A DNA stretch of 64,000 bases from Leifsonia tongyongensis (GCF_010686705.1 NZ_JAAGWY010000001.1:1054001-1118000), one strand, 5' to 3'; shown: positions 36,167 to 47,032, counted from the first letter of the stretch. The notes: generated from the sequence alone by a model not told the origin. Numbers and translations are program-made.

Positions 36167-36256
36167 AATCCCGAACGTACCCCGGGAAGTACCGGTGTGC
36201 GGAGCCCCCGTTCGGGTGCAGCGGCGGATGCGCTCCGACGGCAGTAGGGTGACGGA

Positions 36257-36679
36257 ATGGACATCCGAGTGGCTGCGTACGGAGTGATCGTCGATGGTGA
36301 GCGCATCCTGCTCGCCCACTGGAACGAAAGCGGCCGCTCCGGCTGGACTCTCCCCGGAGGGGGAATCGACCCGGGGGAAGACCCTGCGGACGCGGCCCGG
36401 CGTGAGATCCTCGAAGAGACCGGCTATACGGCAGAACTCGATGCGCTCATCGGAATCGACTCACGGATCGTGCCCGCCGACCAGCGGCTCGACGGCTCCG
36501 GCCGGCCACTCCACGCGCTGCGCATCATCTACCGGGCGCACATCCTCTCCGGCAAGCTGACCAACGAGCTCGAAGGCACGACCGACGAGGCGGCCTGGTT
36601 CCGCCTGGGTGAGGTGCCGGCCCGACGCGTCGAGCTGGTGAATGTGGCGCTCGGGCTGATCGCGCCGGGTAACCGTTAG
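36257..36679 (+). CDS. NUDIX hydrolase
   Basis: A 140-residue protein with a full Nudix box, GGGIDPGEDPADAARREILEETGYTA (GX5EX7REUXEEXGU), after the strands VAAYGVIVDGERILLAHW. It hydrolyses a nucleoside diphosphate linked to another group; the substrate is unknown. Its stop codon overlaps the stop of the opposite-strand gene by four bases. Confidence 0.93.
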   Translation: MDIRVAAYGVIVDGERILLAHWNESGRSGWTLPGGGIDPGEDPADAARREILEETGYTAELDALIGIDSRIVPADQRLDGSGRPLHALRIIYRAHILSGKLTNELEGTTDEAAWFRLGEVPARRVELVNVALGLIAPGNR

Positions 36680-37203
36680 CCTTCGGCCGCGGGCGACGCA
36701 GGCTCTTCGTCTGCGACCCACAGCTCATCGTCGGCCCGGAACGTCTGCCAGACCGCGTAGAGCACGCCGCACGCAGCGATGACGCCCAGGATGACCGCGA
36801 TGGCGCTCCCGGCTCCGTGGCCCGACTTCTCGACGACCACCTTGCGGGACGTTGCGGCGCGCGCACCGGCATAGGCCCTGTCCCGAGCATCCCGCGCATA
36901 GTCCGCAACCGACATGGCGGTGCCGATCGCCGACCCCACGGCCGGGAGAACATCGCCGACGAAGCGCTCCTTCGCCGAGCCCGCCAAGCGACCGGTCGCT
37001 TCCATTCCGGGCCGGACATACTGGTGATAGCCCTCACGCACGCGCGGAGCAACTTCCTCTCGATGGAGGTGACCCACCTGCTTGCTGGCCTCCTTGGCCA
37101 CCGCGTTGGCGCGAGCGAGGAGATCCTGCTGCTGCTCCCACAGGTCCTCCGCGGCGCTGCGCAGTCGATCGAGTTCCTTCTTACGCTTGCGTGTCAGGCT
37201 CAT
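36676..37203 (-). CDS. uncharacterised single-pass membrane protein
   Basis: A 175-residue protein: basic coiled-coil N-terminus ([41 protein letters not shown]), a Gly/Ala-rich middle, one C-terminal membrane helix (about 137-158, [21 protein letters not shown]) and an acidic tail ([18 protein letters not shown]). It is frequent in Microbacteriaceae next to ppiA; no function is known. GGAGG, 5 bases upstream, fixes the ATG at 37203. Confidence 0.8.
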   Translation of the reverse strand: MSLTRKRKKELDRLRSAAEDLWEQQQDLLARANAVAKEASKQVGHLHREEVAPRVREGYHQYVRPGMEATGRLAGSAKERFVGDVLPAVGSAIGTAMSVADYARDARDRAYAGARAATSRKVVVEKSGHGAGSAIAVILGVIAACGVLYAVWQTFRADDELWVADEEPASPAAEG

Positions 37204-37304
37204 GTGGACCTCCATTGCGTGGTGTAGCGAACAGTCTCCATCTTGCCACCGAATGCGCTGAGGGTAACCCGAGAGGTTCGAACGCCTGTGCAAGAATTGA
37301 CTTC

Positions 37305-37844
37305 ATGTCAAAGCACACCGCAGTCGCCACTCTCCACACGAACTACGGGGACATCAAGGTCAACCTGTACGGAAACCACGCCCCCAAGACGGTGAAGAAC
37401 TTCGTTGGACTCGCGACGGGCGAGATCGAGTGGAAGAATCCGGCCACGGGTGCGACCACTACGGACAAGCTCTATGACGGTGTCGTCTTCCACCGCATCA
37501 TCCCCGGCTTCATGATCCAGGGCGGCGACCCGCTCGGCACGGGCACAGGCGGCCCCGGCTACCAGTTCGACGACGAGATCAACCCGGAGCTCGACTTCAC
37601 CGAGCCGTACGTTCTCGCGATGGCGAACGCCGGCATCCAGGGCGGCCGCGGCACGAACGGCTCGCAGTTCTTCATCACCGTCGCTCCGACGACCTGGCTC
37701 CAGGGCAAGCACACCATCTTCGGCTCGGTCGACGACGAGGCATCGCGCAAGGTCATCGACAAGCTCGCCGACCTGCCGACCGACGCGCGGGACCGTCCGC
37801 TGGACGACGTCGTGATCGAGTCGGTCACGGTCGAGGAGGCCTAG
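37305..37844 (+). CDS. ppiA: peptidyl-prolyl cis-trans isomerase, cyclophilin type
   Basis: A 179-residue cyclophilin: [33 protein letters not shown], the active-site segment [17 protein letters not shown] (catalytic Arg), and [14 protein letters not shown]. No signal peptide, so it acts in the cytoplasm. The position matches ppiA in the mycobacterial origin cluster. The ATG at 37305 starts the conserved domain. There is almost no leader sequence or Shine-Dalgarno visible, so a leaderless mRNA is possible. Confidence 0.95.
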   Translation: MSKHTAVATLHTNYGDIKVNLYGNHAPKTVKNFVGLATGEIEWKNPATGATTTDKLYDGVVFHRIIPGFMIQGGDPLGTGTGGPGYQFDDEINPELDFTEPYVLAMANAGIQGGRGTNGSQFFITVAPTTWLQGKHTIFGSVDDEASRKVIDKLADLPTDARDRPLDDVVIESVTVEEA

Positions 37845-37851
37845 GGCTCGT

Positions 37852-38691
37852 ATGACACAGCCCGCGGATACCCGGGCTACCTACTGCTACCGGCATCCGG
37901 ATCGCCAAAGTTACGTTCTCTGCCAGCGGTGCGGCCGCACGATCTGCCCTGAGTGCCAGACGCCGGCGCCCGTCGGGGTGATCTGCCCGGAATGCATGAA
38001 GCAGCAACGCGCTGAGGCGCCGAGGGTGAAGCCTGCAGTGATCACGCGTATGACCGGTCGCGGAGCCCCGGTGGTCACGTATTCGATCATCGCCATCTGC
38101 GTCTTCGTATTCATCCTGCAGTCTCTTCCCGGAATCGGGAACACGGTCACGAGCGCGATCTGGTACGCGGGTGCGTACTCCTACCCGCAGCAGTTTGAAC
38201 CGTGGCGGATGCTCACCTCGGTGTTCGCACACGGGAGCATCCTGCACATCGCCCTGAACATGTACACGTTCTGGATCTTCGGAACGCTCCTGGAACCGCT
38301 GCTCGGCCGCGTGCGCTTCCTCCTGCTCTTCCTGCTCAGCGGTTTCGCCGGCTCGGTCGGCGTGCTGCTGCTCGCGCCTCCCGGGACCCCGGTGCTCGGC
38401 GCATCCGGAGCGATCTTCGGGCTGCTGGGGGCCTTCCTGGTCATCCAGCGCCGGCTCGGCGGTAACGCGACGCAGTTGCTGATCCTTGTCGGGATCAACC
38501 TGGTGATCGGATTCATCCCCGGCTTCAACGTCGCGTGGCAGGCGCACGTGGGCGGACTGATCGCCGGTGCGCTGATCGGGCTGATCTACGTCGAGACGCG
38601 CTCGCCCGAGCGACGCAACCTGCAGATCGGTTTGATGAGCCTCCTGACGCTCATCCTGCTCGGATTGAGCACTATCCACCTGTTCGCCTGA
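37852..38691 (+). CDS. rhomboid-family intramembrane serine protease with zinc-finger N-terminus
   Basis: A 279-residue protein. Residues 11-50 form a cysteine/histidine zinc-binding segment (CYRHPDRQSYVLCQRCGRTICPECQ, then ICPECMKQQ). Six membrane helices follow, with rhomboid motifs HIALNMYTF (His132, Asn136), catalytic Ser185 in GASGAIFG and catalytic His232 in WQAHVGG. It cleaves membrane proteins within the bilayer; the substrate is unknown. It corresponds to Rv0110-like proteins and stands between ppiA and crgA, 7 bases after ppiA. Confidence 0.95.
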   Translation: MTQPADTRATYCYRHPDRQSYVLCQRCGRTICPECQTPAPVGVICPECMKQQRAEAPRVKPAVITRMTGRGAPVVTYSIIAICVFVFILQSLPGIGNTVTSAIWYAGAYSYPQQFEPWRMLTSVFAHGSILHIALNMYTFWIFGTLLEPLLGRVRFLLLFLLSGFAGSVGVLLLAPPGTPVLGASGAIFGLLGAFLVIQRRLGGNATQLLILVGINLVIGFIPGFNVAWQAHVGGLIAGALIGLIYVETRSPERRNLQIGLMSLLTLILLGLSTIHLFA

Positions 38692-38703
38692 GCGGTGGAG
38701 AAG

Positions 38704-38712
38704 TTATCCACA
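38704..38712. promoter_or_regulatory. DnaA box downstream of the rhomboid gene
   Basis: A perfect TTATCCACA in the 90-base convergent gap between the rhomboid and crgA 3' ends. This is 14 kb from oriC; it could bind DnaA or be coincidental. Confidence 0.5.
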
Positions 38713-38781
38713 GGCTTATTAACACTGGGGATAGTTACAGCCGTGTAATTGTCCCCACTGTTGCGGACCCTCGAGAAGGGG

Positions 38782-39027
38782 TCAGCGCCACCGAGTAGTC
38801 ATCAGGAAGCCGATGAAGGCGATGCCGAAACCGACCAGGATGTTCCACGCGCCGAGCGCAGGAATGGGGTACTGGCTCTGGCTCACGTAGAAGACGATGA
38901 TCCAGATGAGGCCGAGGAGCATGAAGCCGAACATCACCGGCTTGAACCACACCGGGTTGGGTGCGTCTTCGCTGGAGGATTGCGCGCCGTTGCGCTCGGG
39001 TTTGCTCGGGGACTTGGTGCGTGCCAT
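38782..39027 (-). CDS. crgA: cell division protein CrgA
   Basis: An 81-residue protein with a charged N-terminus and two membrane helices (about 31-51 and 62-77) joined by SQSQYPIPALGAWN, ending FLMTTRWR. This is the CrgA family, which coordinates FtsZ-ring function and peptidoglycan synthesis with FtsI/FtsQ and CwsA. It is always in this origin cluster of actinobacteria. It lies between two perfect DnaA boxes. Confidence 0.95.
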   Translation of the reverse strand: MARTKSPSKPERNGAQSSSEDAPNPVWFKPVMFGFMLLGLIWIIVFYVSQSQYPIPALGAWNILVGFGIAFIGFLMTTRWR

Positions 39028-39097
39028 AGGTCAATAGTGTACGGGACAACGCAGGGCACCCGCTGCGATCGCGCGTCTGCGCAGCGAGCGCTCAGCC

Positions 39098-39106
39098 TGT
39101 GGATAA
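39098..39106. promoter_or_regulatory. DnaA box in the crgA-sortase divergent gap
   Basis: A perfect TGTGGATAA, 71 bases upstream of crgA and about 40 bases upstream of the sortase gene, just before the sortase -10 element. Confidence 0.5.
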
Positions 39107-39132
39107 CTCAGCCGGGTTCTCGGATGCCGCCG

Positions 39133-39138
39133 GTAGAA
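39133..39138 (+). promoter_or_regulatory. -10 element giving a probable leaderless sortase mRNA
   Basis: TAGAAT ends 8 bases before the sortase ATG. Transcription would start at or next to the start codon, and no Shine-Dalgarno is present. Confidence 0.5.
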
Positions 39139-39146
39139 TCGTCGCC

Positions 39147-39911
39147 ATGTCCGATCGCCGTCGACCCTCCGTACTGGGCGTCATCGGCGAGCTTCTGATC
39201 ACAGCGGGCGTGCTGGTACTCCTCTTTCTCGGCTGGCAGGTCTGGTGGAACAGTCTCGTGCTCGCCGGCGAGCAGACGAACGCGGCCGCCGCCCAGAGCA
39301 GGCAGTGGCTCGACCAGGCCTCCGCGAGTCCGAGCCCTGTACCGACCCCGGCGAAAACCCCGGGCGCGACGAAGCCCGATTACGGGCCGCCACCGGTGAT
39401 GACCGCTCCGGCGGCGTACCAGCCGTTCGCGGTCATCTACGTCCCGCGGCTCGGGCCGGAGTGGAAACGCATTATCAGGCAGACCGTCGACGTCCAGCAG
39501 GTGCTCAACAGCTACACGGCAGGAGTCGGTCACTACCCCGACACCCAGATGCCGGGAGCGGTGGGCAACTTCGCGGTGGCCGGGCACGACAGTGGATGGG
39601 GAAACGCCTTCATCGACTTGTCGAAGCTCCGCCTCAACGACGCGGTCTACGTTCAGACCAAAGACGGCTGGTACACCTACCGCTTCCGCAACTTCGAGTA
39701 CGTCCAGCCGAACGCGGTCTCGGTGCTCTACCCCGTTCCGCGTCAGCAGGGAGCGACCGCTGTGGACCGCATCATGACCATCACCACGTGCAACCCGCCG
39801 TTCCACGCGGGCGAGCGTCTCATCGCCTACAACCTGTTCGACGGCTGGCAGCCCCTGAGCGCCGGTCCGCCGGCAGAAATCGCCGCGCAGGTCGCGGCCC
39901 AGGGAGGGTAG
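39147..39911 (+). CDS. class E sortase
   Basis: A 254-residue membrane-anchored transpeptidase. An N-terminal membrane helix (about 13-35, GELLITAGVLVLLFLGWQVWW) is followed by a Pro/Ser-rich linker and the sortase barrel. The catalytic His is in GNFAVAGHDSGWG, the Cys in MTITTCNPPF and an Arg in GERLIAYNLFDGW. Class E sortases of high-GC Gram-positives attach LAxTG proteins to peptidoglycan. The position in the crgA-trpG interval is conserved (Rv0012-like region). No sortase substrate is encoded in the window. Confidence 0.93.
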   Translation: MSDRRRPSVLGVIGELLITAGVLVLLFLGWQVWWNSLVLAGEQTNAAAAQSRQWLDQASASPSPVPTPAKTPGATKPDYGPPPVMTAPAAYQPFAVIYVPRLGPEWKRIIRQTVDVQQVLNSYTAGVGHYPDTQMPGAVGNFAVAGHDSGWGNAFIDLSKLRLNDAVYVQTKDGWYTYRFRNFEYVQPNAVSVLYPVPRQQGATAVDRIMTITTCNPPFHAGERLIAYNLFDGWQPLSAGPPAEIAAQVAAQGG

Positions 39912-39914
39912 AGA

Positions 39915-40073
39915 ATGTATGCAGCGCTGTGGCGCGTGCTCCCCGGGCCGGTGTGGGTGCGCATCCTGATCCTGGTCGTCCTCGTCGCGATCATTTTGTT
40001 CGTTCTCGTCACATGGGTCTTTCCGTGGGTCGATTCACTACTGGGCGACCAGGAAGGAACCGTGGGCACGTGA
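39915..40073 (+). CDS. small single-helix membrane protein (52 residues)
   Basis: Reads MYAALWRVLPGPVWVRILIL, then VVLVAIILFVLVTWVFPWVD, then SLLGDQEGTVGT. One membrane helix (about 15-36), with the N-terminal part likely cytoplasmic. It starts 4 bases after the sortase stop codon (AGGGAGG upstream), and its TGA overlaps the trpG GTG. The tight coupling on both sides and clean hydropathy argue for a real gene; function unknown. Confidence 0.8.
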   Translation: MYAALWRVLPGPVWVRILILVVLVAIILFVLVTWVFPWVDSLLGDQEGTVGT

Positions 40074-40708
40074 CCCGTGTACTCGTCATCGACAACTACG
40101 ACAGCTTCGTCTATACGCTGAACGGCTACCTCCGGGAGCTCGGCGCCCAGACGACGGTCGTCCGCAACGACGATTTCGCCGCGACGGACGTTCCCGCCCG
40201 CCTGGCCGAATACGACGCCGTCTTGATCTCACCCGGTCCGGGCAAGCCCGCTGACGCCGGCGTGTCCATCGCGACCGTCCGTGAGGCGCTGCGCACCGAC
40301 AAGCCGCTGCTGGGCGTTTGCCTCGGGCACCAGGCCATCGCGGAGGCGTTCGGAGCGGTCGTCACCAACGCCGAAGAACTGATGCACGGAAAAACCTCGC
40401 TCGTCACCCACGACGGCAGCGACTTCTACGACGGGGTCAGCCAGCCGTTCACGGCGACCCGCTACCACTCTCTCGCCGTCGTCGACGGCACCGTTCCGGA
40501 CGACCTGGTGGTGACCGCACGAACGGCGGGTGGCGTGATCATGGGCCTGCGACACAAGGAAGCCCCGATCTACGGGGTGCAGTTCCACCCCGAGTCGGTC
40601 CTGACGGAGGGCGGGTACCGGATGCTCGGCAACTGGCTCGAGTCGGCGGGCCTCTCCGGCGCGAAGGAGACCTCGCTGCACTTGAACCCACTGGTCAAAC
40701 TGGCGTAG
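40070..40708 (+). CDS. trpG: glutamine amidotransferase, anthranilate/aminodeoxychorismate synthase component II
   Basis: A 212-residue class I glutamine amidotransferase: VLVIDNYDSFVYTLNGYLRELG, catalytic Cys84 in LLGVCLGHQAIAEAFG, MHGKTS, and GVQFHPESVLTEGG with the catalytic His. It supplies ammonia to a TrpE or PabB partner, not encoded nearby, so pabA is an equally valid name. The GTG at 40070 overlaps the stop of the small membrane protein gene. It is convergent with pknB (3-base gap). Confidence 0.93.
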   Translation: MTRVLVIDNYDSFVYTLNGYLRELGAQTTVVRNDDFAATDVPARLAEYDAVLISPGPGKPADAGVSIATVREALRTDKPLLGVCLGHQAIAEAFGAVVTNAEELMHGKTSLVTHDGSDFYDGVSQPFTATRYHSLAVVDGTVPDDLVVTARTAGGVIMGLRHKEAPIYGVQFHPESVLTEGGYRMLGNWLESAGLSGAKETSLHLNPLVKLA

Positions 40709-40711
40709 GCG

Positions 40712-42403
<1,692 letters not shown>

Positions 42404-42465
42404 TGCGAACTCCTCGTCAGGGGCAGGGTCTCCGTTAGTGTACCGGTCGTTTTCTGGACAGAACC

Positions 42466-44175
42466 CTAAGGGGTCGTCGTCGCGACCGTGATCGAAAGCG
42501 GCTGCGACGGATCGGACGCCACCGATTCTCCACAGAAGATCTTGTAGGTGGCCTTCGCTTCGGGGCCGTCGGTGTTCGCAACCGTCCAGGTGACCGTGGG
42601 CTGGGTCGCGGGAACCGGCTGTCCCAACGCGTTGCCGTTCACGAACATCTGGCGTCCCGTCAGGTTCTGGCCGGCCGGGCAGCCCGCGCCGCCGAACTTG
42701 AGGACCACGTTCTCGCCGGGTGCGGCCGTCGTCTGGCCGGGCGGAACCGTGGTCGGCGTGTCCGCGGGTGGAGTGATCGGCGCGACCGGCCCGTAGACCT
42801 TCACGGTGATCGTGGTGCCCTTGGGCACCGGCCCGGTCGGGTTCACCGAGTACACCTTGTCGACCTGGCCCTGCGAGGTCGCGGCCTGGCCGGTCTGCAC
42901 GTCGGCGACCATCCCGACCGCCTGCAGCATGTTGCGGGCATCGGCGCTCGTCTTGCCGAGGAAGTCGGACTCGTTGATCTGCACCGTTGTGCTCGTCGGG
43001 CTCGGCGACGGCGACGGCGTCTGCGAGGGCGGGGCCGTCGTCGTGTGGACCACAGGCGGCGTCGTCGGCGGCGCGCTCGCGCCCTTCGGCTGTGCGAGCA
43101 GGGCGATGATCGTGCCGATGAGGACGACAGCGAGCAGTGCGATGAGCGCGATCAGCGGCCAGGTCCACGGGCTGCGCTTCTTCGTCGTCGTGGAGGGCAC
43201 GGTGTCGACCGGCCCTACGCCACCGATCGGCGCGGGAGTCGAAAGGAGCGTCGTCGCCTGGGTGTCGCCGGCCGTCGGCATCATCACCGTGGTCGCAGCG
43301 GTCAGCGCTGCGGCGCCGCCCAGGATCGCAGGTACCGATCCGGCCGCGGCCTGGACATCACCGCGGCGGAGGGCCTGGGCTGCCCGGGCGAGGTGGGCGG
43401 CCGACGCGGGCCGGTCGGCAGGGTTCTTCGCGATGCACGCGAATACGAGGTTCCGCACCGGCTCCGAGACGGTGAGGGGGAGTTCGGGCGGCGCTTCGTT
43501 GATCTGCGCCATCGCGATCGCGACCTGCGACTCGCCGGTGAACGGCCGGCGGCCCGCCAGGCACTCGTAGGCCACGATGCCGAGCGAGTAGATGTCGGTC
43601 GTGGGGGATGCAGGATGCCCGCTCGCCTGCTCCGGCGACAGGTACTGGACTGTTCCCATGACCTGACCGGTCGCGGTGAGCGGAACCTGGTCGGCGATGC
43701 GAGCGATGCCGAAGTCGGTGATCTTGACGCGGCCATCCGGCGTGATGAGCAGGTTGCCCGGCTTGATGTCGCGGTGCACGAGGCCCGCGGCGTGGGCGGC
43801 GTGCAGGGCGGCCGCCGTCTGCGCGACGATGTCGAGGACCTTGTCGGTGCTGAGGACATGCTCACGCTCGAGGACGGTCGAGAGCGCCTCGCCGGGGACG
43901 AGCTCCATGACGAGGTAGGCGCTGCCCTCCTCCTCGCCGTAGTCGAAGACGTTCGCGATGCCCTCGTGGTTGACGAGCGCGGCGTGGCGGGCCTCGGCGC
44001 GGAAACGCTCGAGGAACCCCGGGTCACCCAGGTACTCGTCCTTCAGGATCTTGATCGCGACGGTACGACCGATCACGAGGTCGGTGGCTTGCCAGACCTC
44101 TCCCATGCCGCCGATCGCGATGCGCGACTGCAGCTCGTATCGTCCCCCGAAGGTGAGCCCTGCTGTGGGTCTCAT
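42466..44175 (-). CDS. pknA: PknA-like serine/threonine kinase carrying a PASTA-type C-terminus
   Basis: A 569-residue kinase at the pknA position. Kinase domain about 10-270 (RIAIGGMGEVWQATD, VAIKILKDEYL, LVHRDIKPGNLL, DFGIARIADQVPL). A Thr/Pro-rich linker precedes a membrane helix (about 340-363). The outer part holds one PASTA-like repeat (VQINESDFLGKTSADARNMLQAVGMVADVQ...PVPKGTTITVKVYG) and a C-terminal Ig-like segment with two Cys. Mycobacterial PknA lacks PASTA repeats, so this is a family variant. It overlaps pbpA by 4 bases; the ribosome binding site lies inside pbpA. Confidence 0.93.
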   Translation of the reverse strand: MRPTAGLTFGGRYELQSRIAIGGMGEVWQATDLVIGRTVAIKILKDEYLGDPGFLERFRAEARHAALVNHEGIANVFDYGEEEGSAYLVMELVPGEALSTVLEREHVLSTDKVLDIVAQTAAALHAAHAAGLVHRDIKPGNLLITPDGRVKITDFGIARIADQVPLTATGQVMGTVQYLSPEQASGHPASPTTDIYSLGIVAYECLAGRRPFTGESQVAIAMAQINEAPPELPLTVSEPVRNLVFACIAKNPADRPASAAHLARAAQALRRGDVQAAAGSVPAILGGAAALTAATTVMMPTAGDTQATTLLSTPAPIGGVGPVDTVPSTTTKKRSPWTWPLIALIALLAVVLIGTIIALLAQPKGASAPPTTPPVVHTTTAPPSQTPSPSPSPTSTTVQINESDFLGKTSADARNMLQAVGMVADVQTGQAATSQGQVDKVYSVNPTGPVPKGTTITVKVYGPVAPITPPADTPTTVPPGQTTAAPGENVVLKFGGAGCPAGQNLTGRQMFVNGNALGQPVPATQPTVTWTVANTDGPEAKATYKIFCGESVASDPSQPLSITVATTTP

Positions 44176-45626
44176 TTATTCAGCACCGCCTCTAGTACTT
44201 TCTTCGCAATTGGAGCAGCGATGGAGTTTCCGGTGCCGTTCTGGCCCTGCCCACCACCATTTTCAACAACAACAGCCACAGCGAATCGAGGATTGTCCGC
44301 CGGTGCAAAGCCCGTGAACCACAGCGTGTACGGCTCACCCTCGCCGTTCTGCGCTGTTCCGGTCTTACCGCCCACACTGACCCCGTCTATTCTTGCATTA
44401 GTGGCAACACCGTGATTTACGCCGTCCACCATCATCTGACGGATGGTCGCAGCGTTCTCGGGCGAGGTCGCGGTGTCCAGCGCCTGGGGCGTGAAGGTCT
44501 GGATCGGCTGCAGGTTCGCCGACCGGATCGAGTCGACCATGTTCGGGTACATCACCACTCCGCCGTTGGCGATTCCGGCCGACACCATGGCCATCTGCAG
44601 CGGAGTCGCACGGTCGTCGAGCTGCCCGAACGCGCTCTGTGCGACCTGCGCCGGATCGGTGTAGGTGGGGTAGACGCTCGGCTCGACCTTGACCGGGATC
44701 GACAGCTGCTTGTTGAACCCGAACTTCTCGGCCTGGTCTTTGATGACGCGGCCGCCGAGCTGCATACCCAGTTCGGCGAAGGGGATGTTGCACGAGAGGA
44801 TCTGCGCGTTCGCGATCGAGACCGTGGCGCCGGGGCCGCAGGTGCTGAAGGTGTCGTTGTGCACGACGGTGCTGGTGCCGGGCAACGTCAGGGCCTGGGG
44901 GTTGGGCAGCTGGCTGTCCTTCGTGTACTTGCCTGTGCCGAACGCCGCCGAGCTCATCACCGGCTTGAACGTCGAGCCGGGCGGGTTCAGGTTGCCGCCG
45001 ATGGTCCGGTTGATCAGCGGGTCGCCGGGTGCGTTCAGCAGCGCCTTGTACGTCGCGTCGACTTTCGCGGTGTCGTGGCCGGCGAGGGCGTTCGGGTCGT
45101 AGTCGGGCTTCGACACCATGGCGAGGACCCTGCCGGTCTTCGGCTCCAGCAGCACGACAGCGCCCTGCAGGTTGCCGAGAGCGTCGTATGCGGCCTTCTG
45201 GGCGACGGGGTCGATCGTGGTCTCGACGGATGCGCCCTGCGGGTTCTTGCCGGTGAGGATGGAATTCACCCGGTCGAAGAACTGGGAATTGGATGAGCCG
45301 CTGAGCTGGGCGTTGAGGGCGCCTTCGAGGCCGGTCGGGGCGCCATCCAGCGGGAAGAAGCCGGTGACCGACGAATAGAGGGGACCGTTGCTGTAGACGC
45401 GCTGGAACTTGTAGACGTCCTTGGTCGGGATGGACTGGGCGACCGGCTGGTTCGCGACCAGAATCGCCCCGCGCTGGGCGGAGTAGCTGTCGTAGATGGT
45501 GCGGCTGTTGCGTGCATCCGCACTCAGCGAATCCGCCTGGAACACCTGCAGGATCGACGTCGACACCATGAGGGCCACGAACATGGCGAGCACGACCATG
45601 CTGATGCGTTTGATCTCGCGATTCAT
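44172..45626 (-). CDS. pbpA: penicillin-binding protein 2-type transpeptidase (PbpA)
   Basis: A 484-residue class B PBP. An N-terminal helix (about 9-29) is followed by a dimerisation region and the transpeptidase domain, with SxxK in NPPGSTFKPVMSS (catalytic Ser), SxN in LSCNIPF and KTG in VGGKTGTAQ. It cross-links peptidoglycan in partnership with RodA. The ATG at 45626 shares its last base with the rodA TGA; longer upstream frames are rodA shadows. Confidence 0.96.
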   Translation of the reverse strand: MNREIKRISMVVLAMFVALMVSTSILQVFQADSLSADARNSRTIYDSYSAQRGAILVANQPVAQSIPTKDVYKFQRVYSNGPLYSSVTGFFPLDGAPTGLEGALNAQLSGSSNSQFFDRVNSILTGKNPQGASVETTIDPVAQKAAYDALGNLQGAVVLLEPKTGRVLAMVSKPDYDPNALAGHDTAKVDATYKALLNAPGDPLINRTIGGNLNPPGSTFKPVMSSAAFGTGKYTKDSQLPNPQALTLPGTSTVVHNDTFSTCGPGATVSIANAQILSCNIPFAELGMQLGGRVIKDQAEKFGFNKQLSIPVKVEPSVYPTYTDPAQVAQSAFGQLDDRATPLQMAMVSAGIANGGVVMYPNMVDSIRSANLQPIQTFTPQALDTATSPENAATIRQMMVDGVNHGVATNARIDGVSVGGKTGTAQNGEGEPYTLWFTGFAPADNPRFAVAVVVENGGGQGQNGTGNSIAAPIAKKVLEAVLNK

Positions 45627-47032
45627 CAGCTCACCACCAGCCTCGGTTGGTTTCGGACGGCATCCGACACACGGAGCAGTAGCGCGACGATGATCCAGTT
45701 GGCCACGAGTGAGGAACCTCCGGCTGCGAGGAAAGGAGTGGTGAGGCCGGTCAGCGGGATGACCCGGGTGACGCCGCCGATGACGACGAAGCACTGCAGG
45801 GCGACCGTGAACGACAGGCCGACGGCGAGCAGCTTGCCGAAGTCGTCCTGTCCCGCGAAGCCGATACGGAAGCCGCGTGCGACGAAGAGGAGGTAGAGGG
45901 CGAAGATCGCGAACAGGCCGGCGAGACCGAGCTCTTCGCCGAGGCTCGCGATGATGTAGTCGCTCTGCGAGACCGGGGTCACGTAGGGCTGGCCCTGCCC
46001 GAGCCCCGTGCCGATCAGTCCGCCGTGCGCGAGCCCGAACAGGCCCTGCACCAGCTGATAGCTGCCGCCGTTCGCGGTGTAGACCTTCTGCGCGAACGGG
46101 TTGAGCCAGTTCTCGAAACGACCGTGCACGTAGCTGAGCACCTGGCTGGCGATGAGCGCGCCGCCGACGATGAGCCCCAGGCCGATGATCACCCAGCTGA
46201 TCCGCGCCGTCGCCACGTACAGCATGACGAGGAACAATCCGAAGTAGAGGAGCCCCGTACCGAGGTCGCGCTGGAAGACGATGACCGCCATCGACATCAG
46301 CCAGACGATGAGGATCGGACCGAGGTCGCGGAGGCGGGGGAAACGCATCCCCAGGAATTTCTTGCCGACGAGGGAGAGCGAATCCCGGCGCTGCACGAGG
46401 TAGCCCGCGAAGAAGATCGCCAGCGCGATCTTCGCGATCTCGCCCGGCTGGAAGCTGAACGGGCCGATGCCGATCCACACCCGCGCGCCGGAGATCTCAC
46501 GGCCGATGCCGGGCAGCATCGGCAACAGCAGAAGCGCCAGCGCGACGAACCCGGCGATATAGGTGTAGCGCTGCAGGATGCGGTAGTTGCGGATGATCAG
46601 CACGACAGCGATGGCGCAGACGATCGCCATCGCACTCCACACGATCTGGCGCACGCCGGCGCTGTTCCACCCGCTGTCCCCGAAATGGATGTCGATCCGG
46701 TAGATCATCGCGATGCCCAGCCCGTTGAGCACGGTCGCGATCGGCAGCAGGAACGGGTCGGCCTGCGGTGCGACGAACCGCATCGCGATGTGCATCGCGA
46801 ACACGAGGATAGACAGGCCCGCACCGAGATACAGGAGCGTCACGTCGACGTGGCCGAGCGCGCCCAGCTGCACGAGGACGACGGCCGATGCGTTGATGAC
46901 GCAAGCGACGATGAGCAGCAGCAGTTCGAGGTTGCGCAGTTTGGCGGGCATCCGCAATCGCTTGATCGACAGCGGGCTCGTCGCAGGGCGCGGCGAGTCG
47001 ATGATGCCGGTCGGGTTACTGTTTGCTGGCAT
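45626..47032 (-). CDS. rodA: FtsW/RodA/SpoVE family peptidoglycan polymerase
   Basis: A 468-residue SEDS glycosyltransferase with about 12 membrane helices. Signature segments are WIGIGPFSFQPGEIAKIALAIFFAGYL, VFQRDLGTGLLYFGLFLVMLYVATAR, and VTRVIPLTGLTTPFLAAGGSSLVANWII. It polymerises lipid II in concert with PbpA. It sits in the pstP-rodA-pbpA-pknA-pknB operon and overlaps pstP by 17 bases. Confidence 0.96.
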   Translation of the reverse strand: MPANSNPTGIIDSPRPATSPLSIKRLRMPAKLRNLELLLLIVACVINASAVVLVQLGALGHVDVTLLYLGAGLSILVFAMHIAMRFVAPQADPFLLPIATVLNGLGIAMIYRIDIHFGDSGWNSAGVRQIVWSAMAIVCAIAVVLIIRNYRILQRYTYIAGFVALALLLLPMLPGIGREISGARVWIGIGPFSFQPGEIAKIALAIFFAGYLVQRRDSLSLVGKKFLGMRFPRLRDLGPILIVWLMSMAVIVFQRDLGTGLLYFGLFLVMLYVATARISWVIIGLGLIVGGALIASQVLSYVHGRFENWLNPFAQKVYTANGGSYQLVQGLFGLAHGGLIGTGLGQGQPYVTPVSQSDYIIASLGEELGLAGLFAIFALYLLFVARGFRIGFAGQDDFGKLLAVGLSFTVALQCFVVIGGVTRVIPLTGLTTPFLAAGGSSLVANWIIVALLLRVSDAVRNQPRLVVS

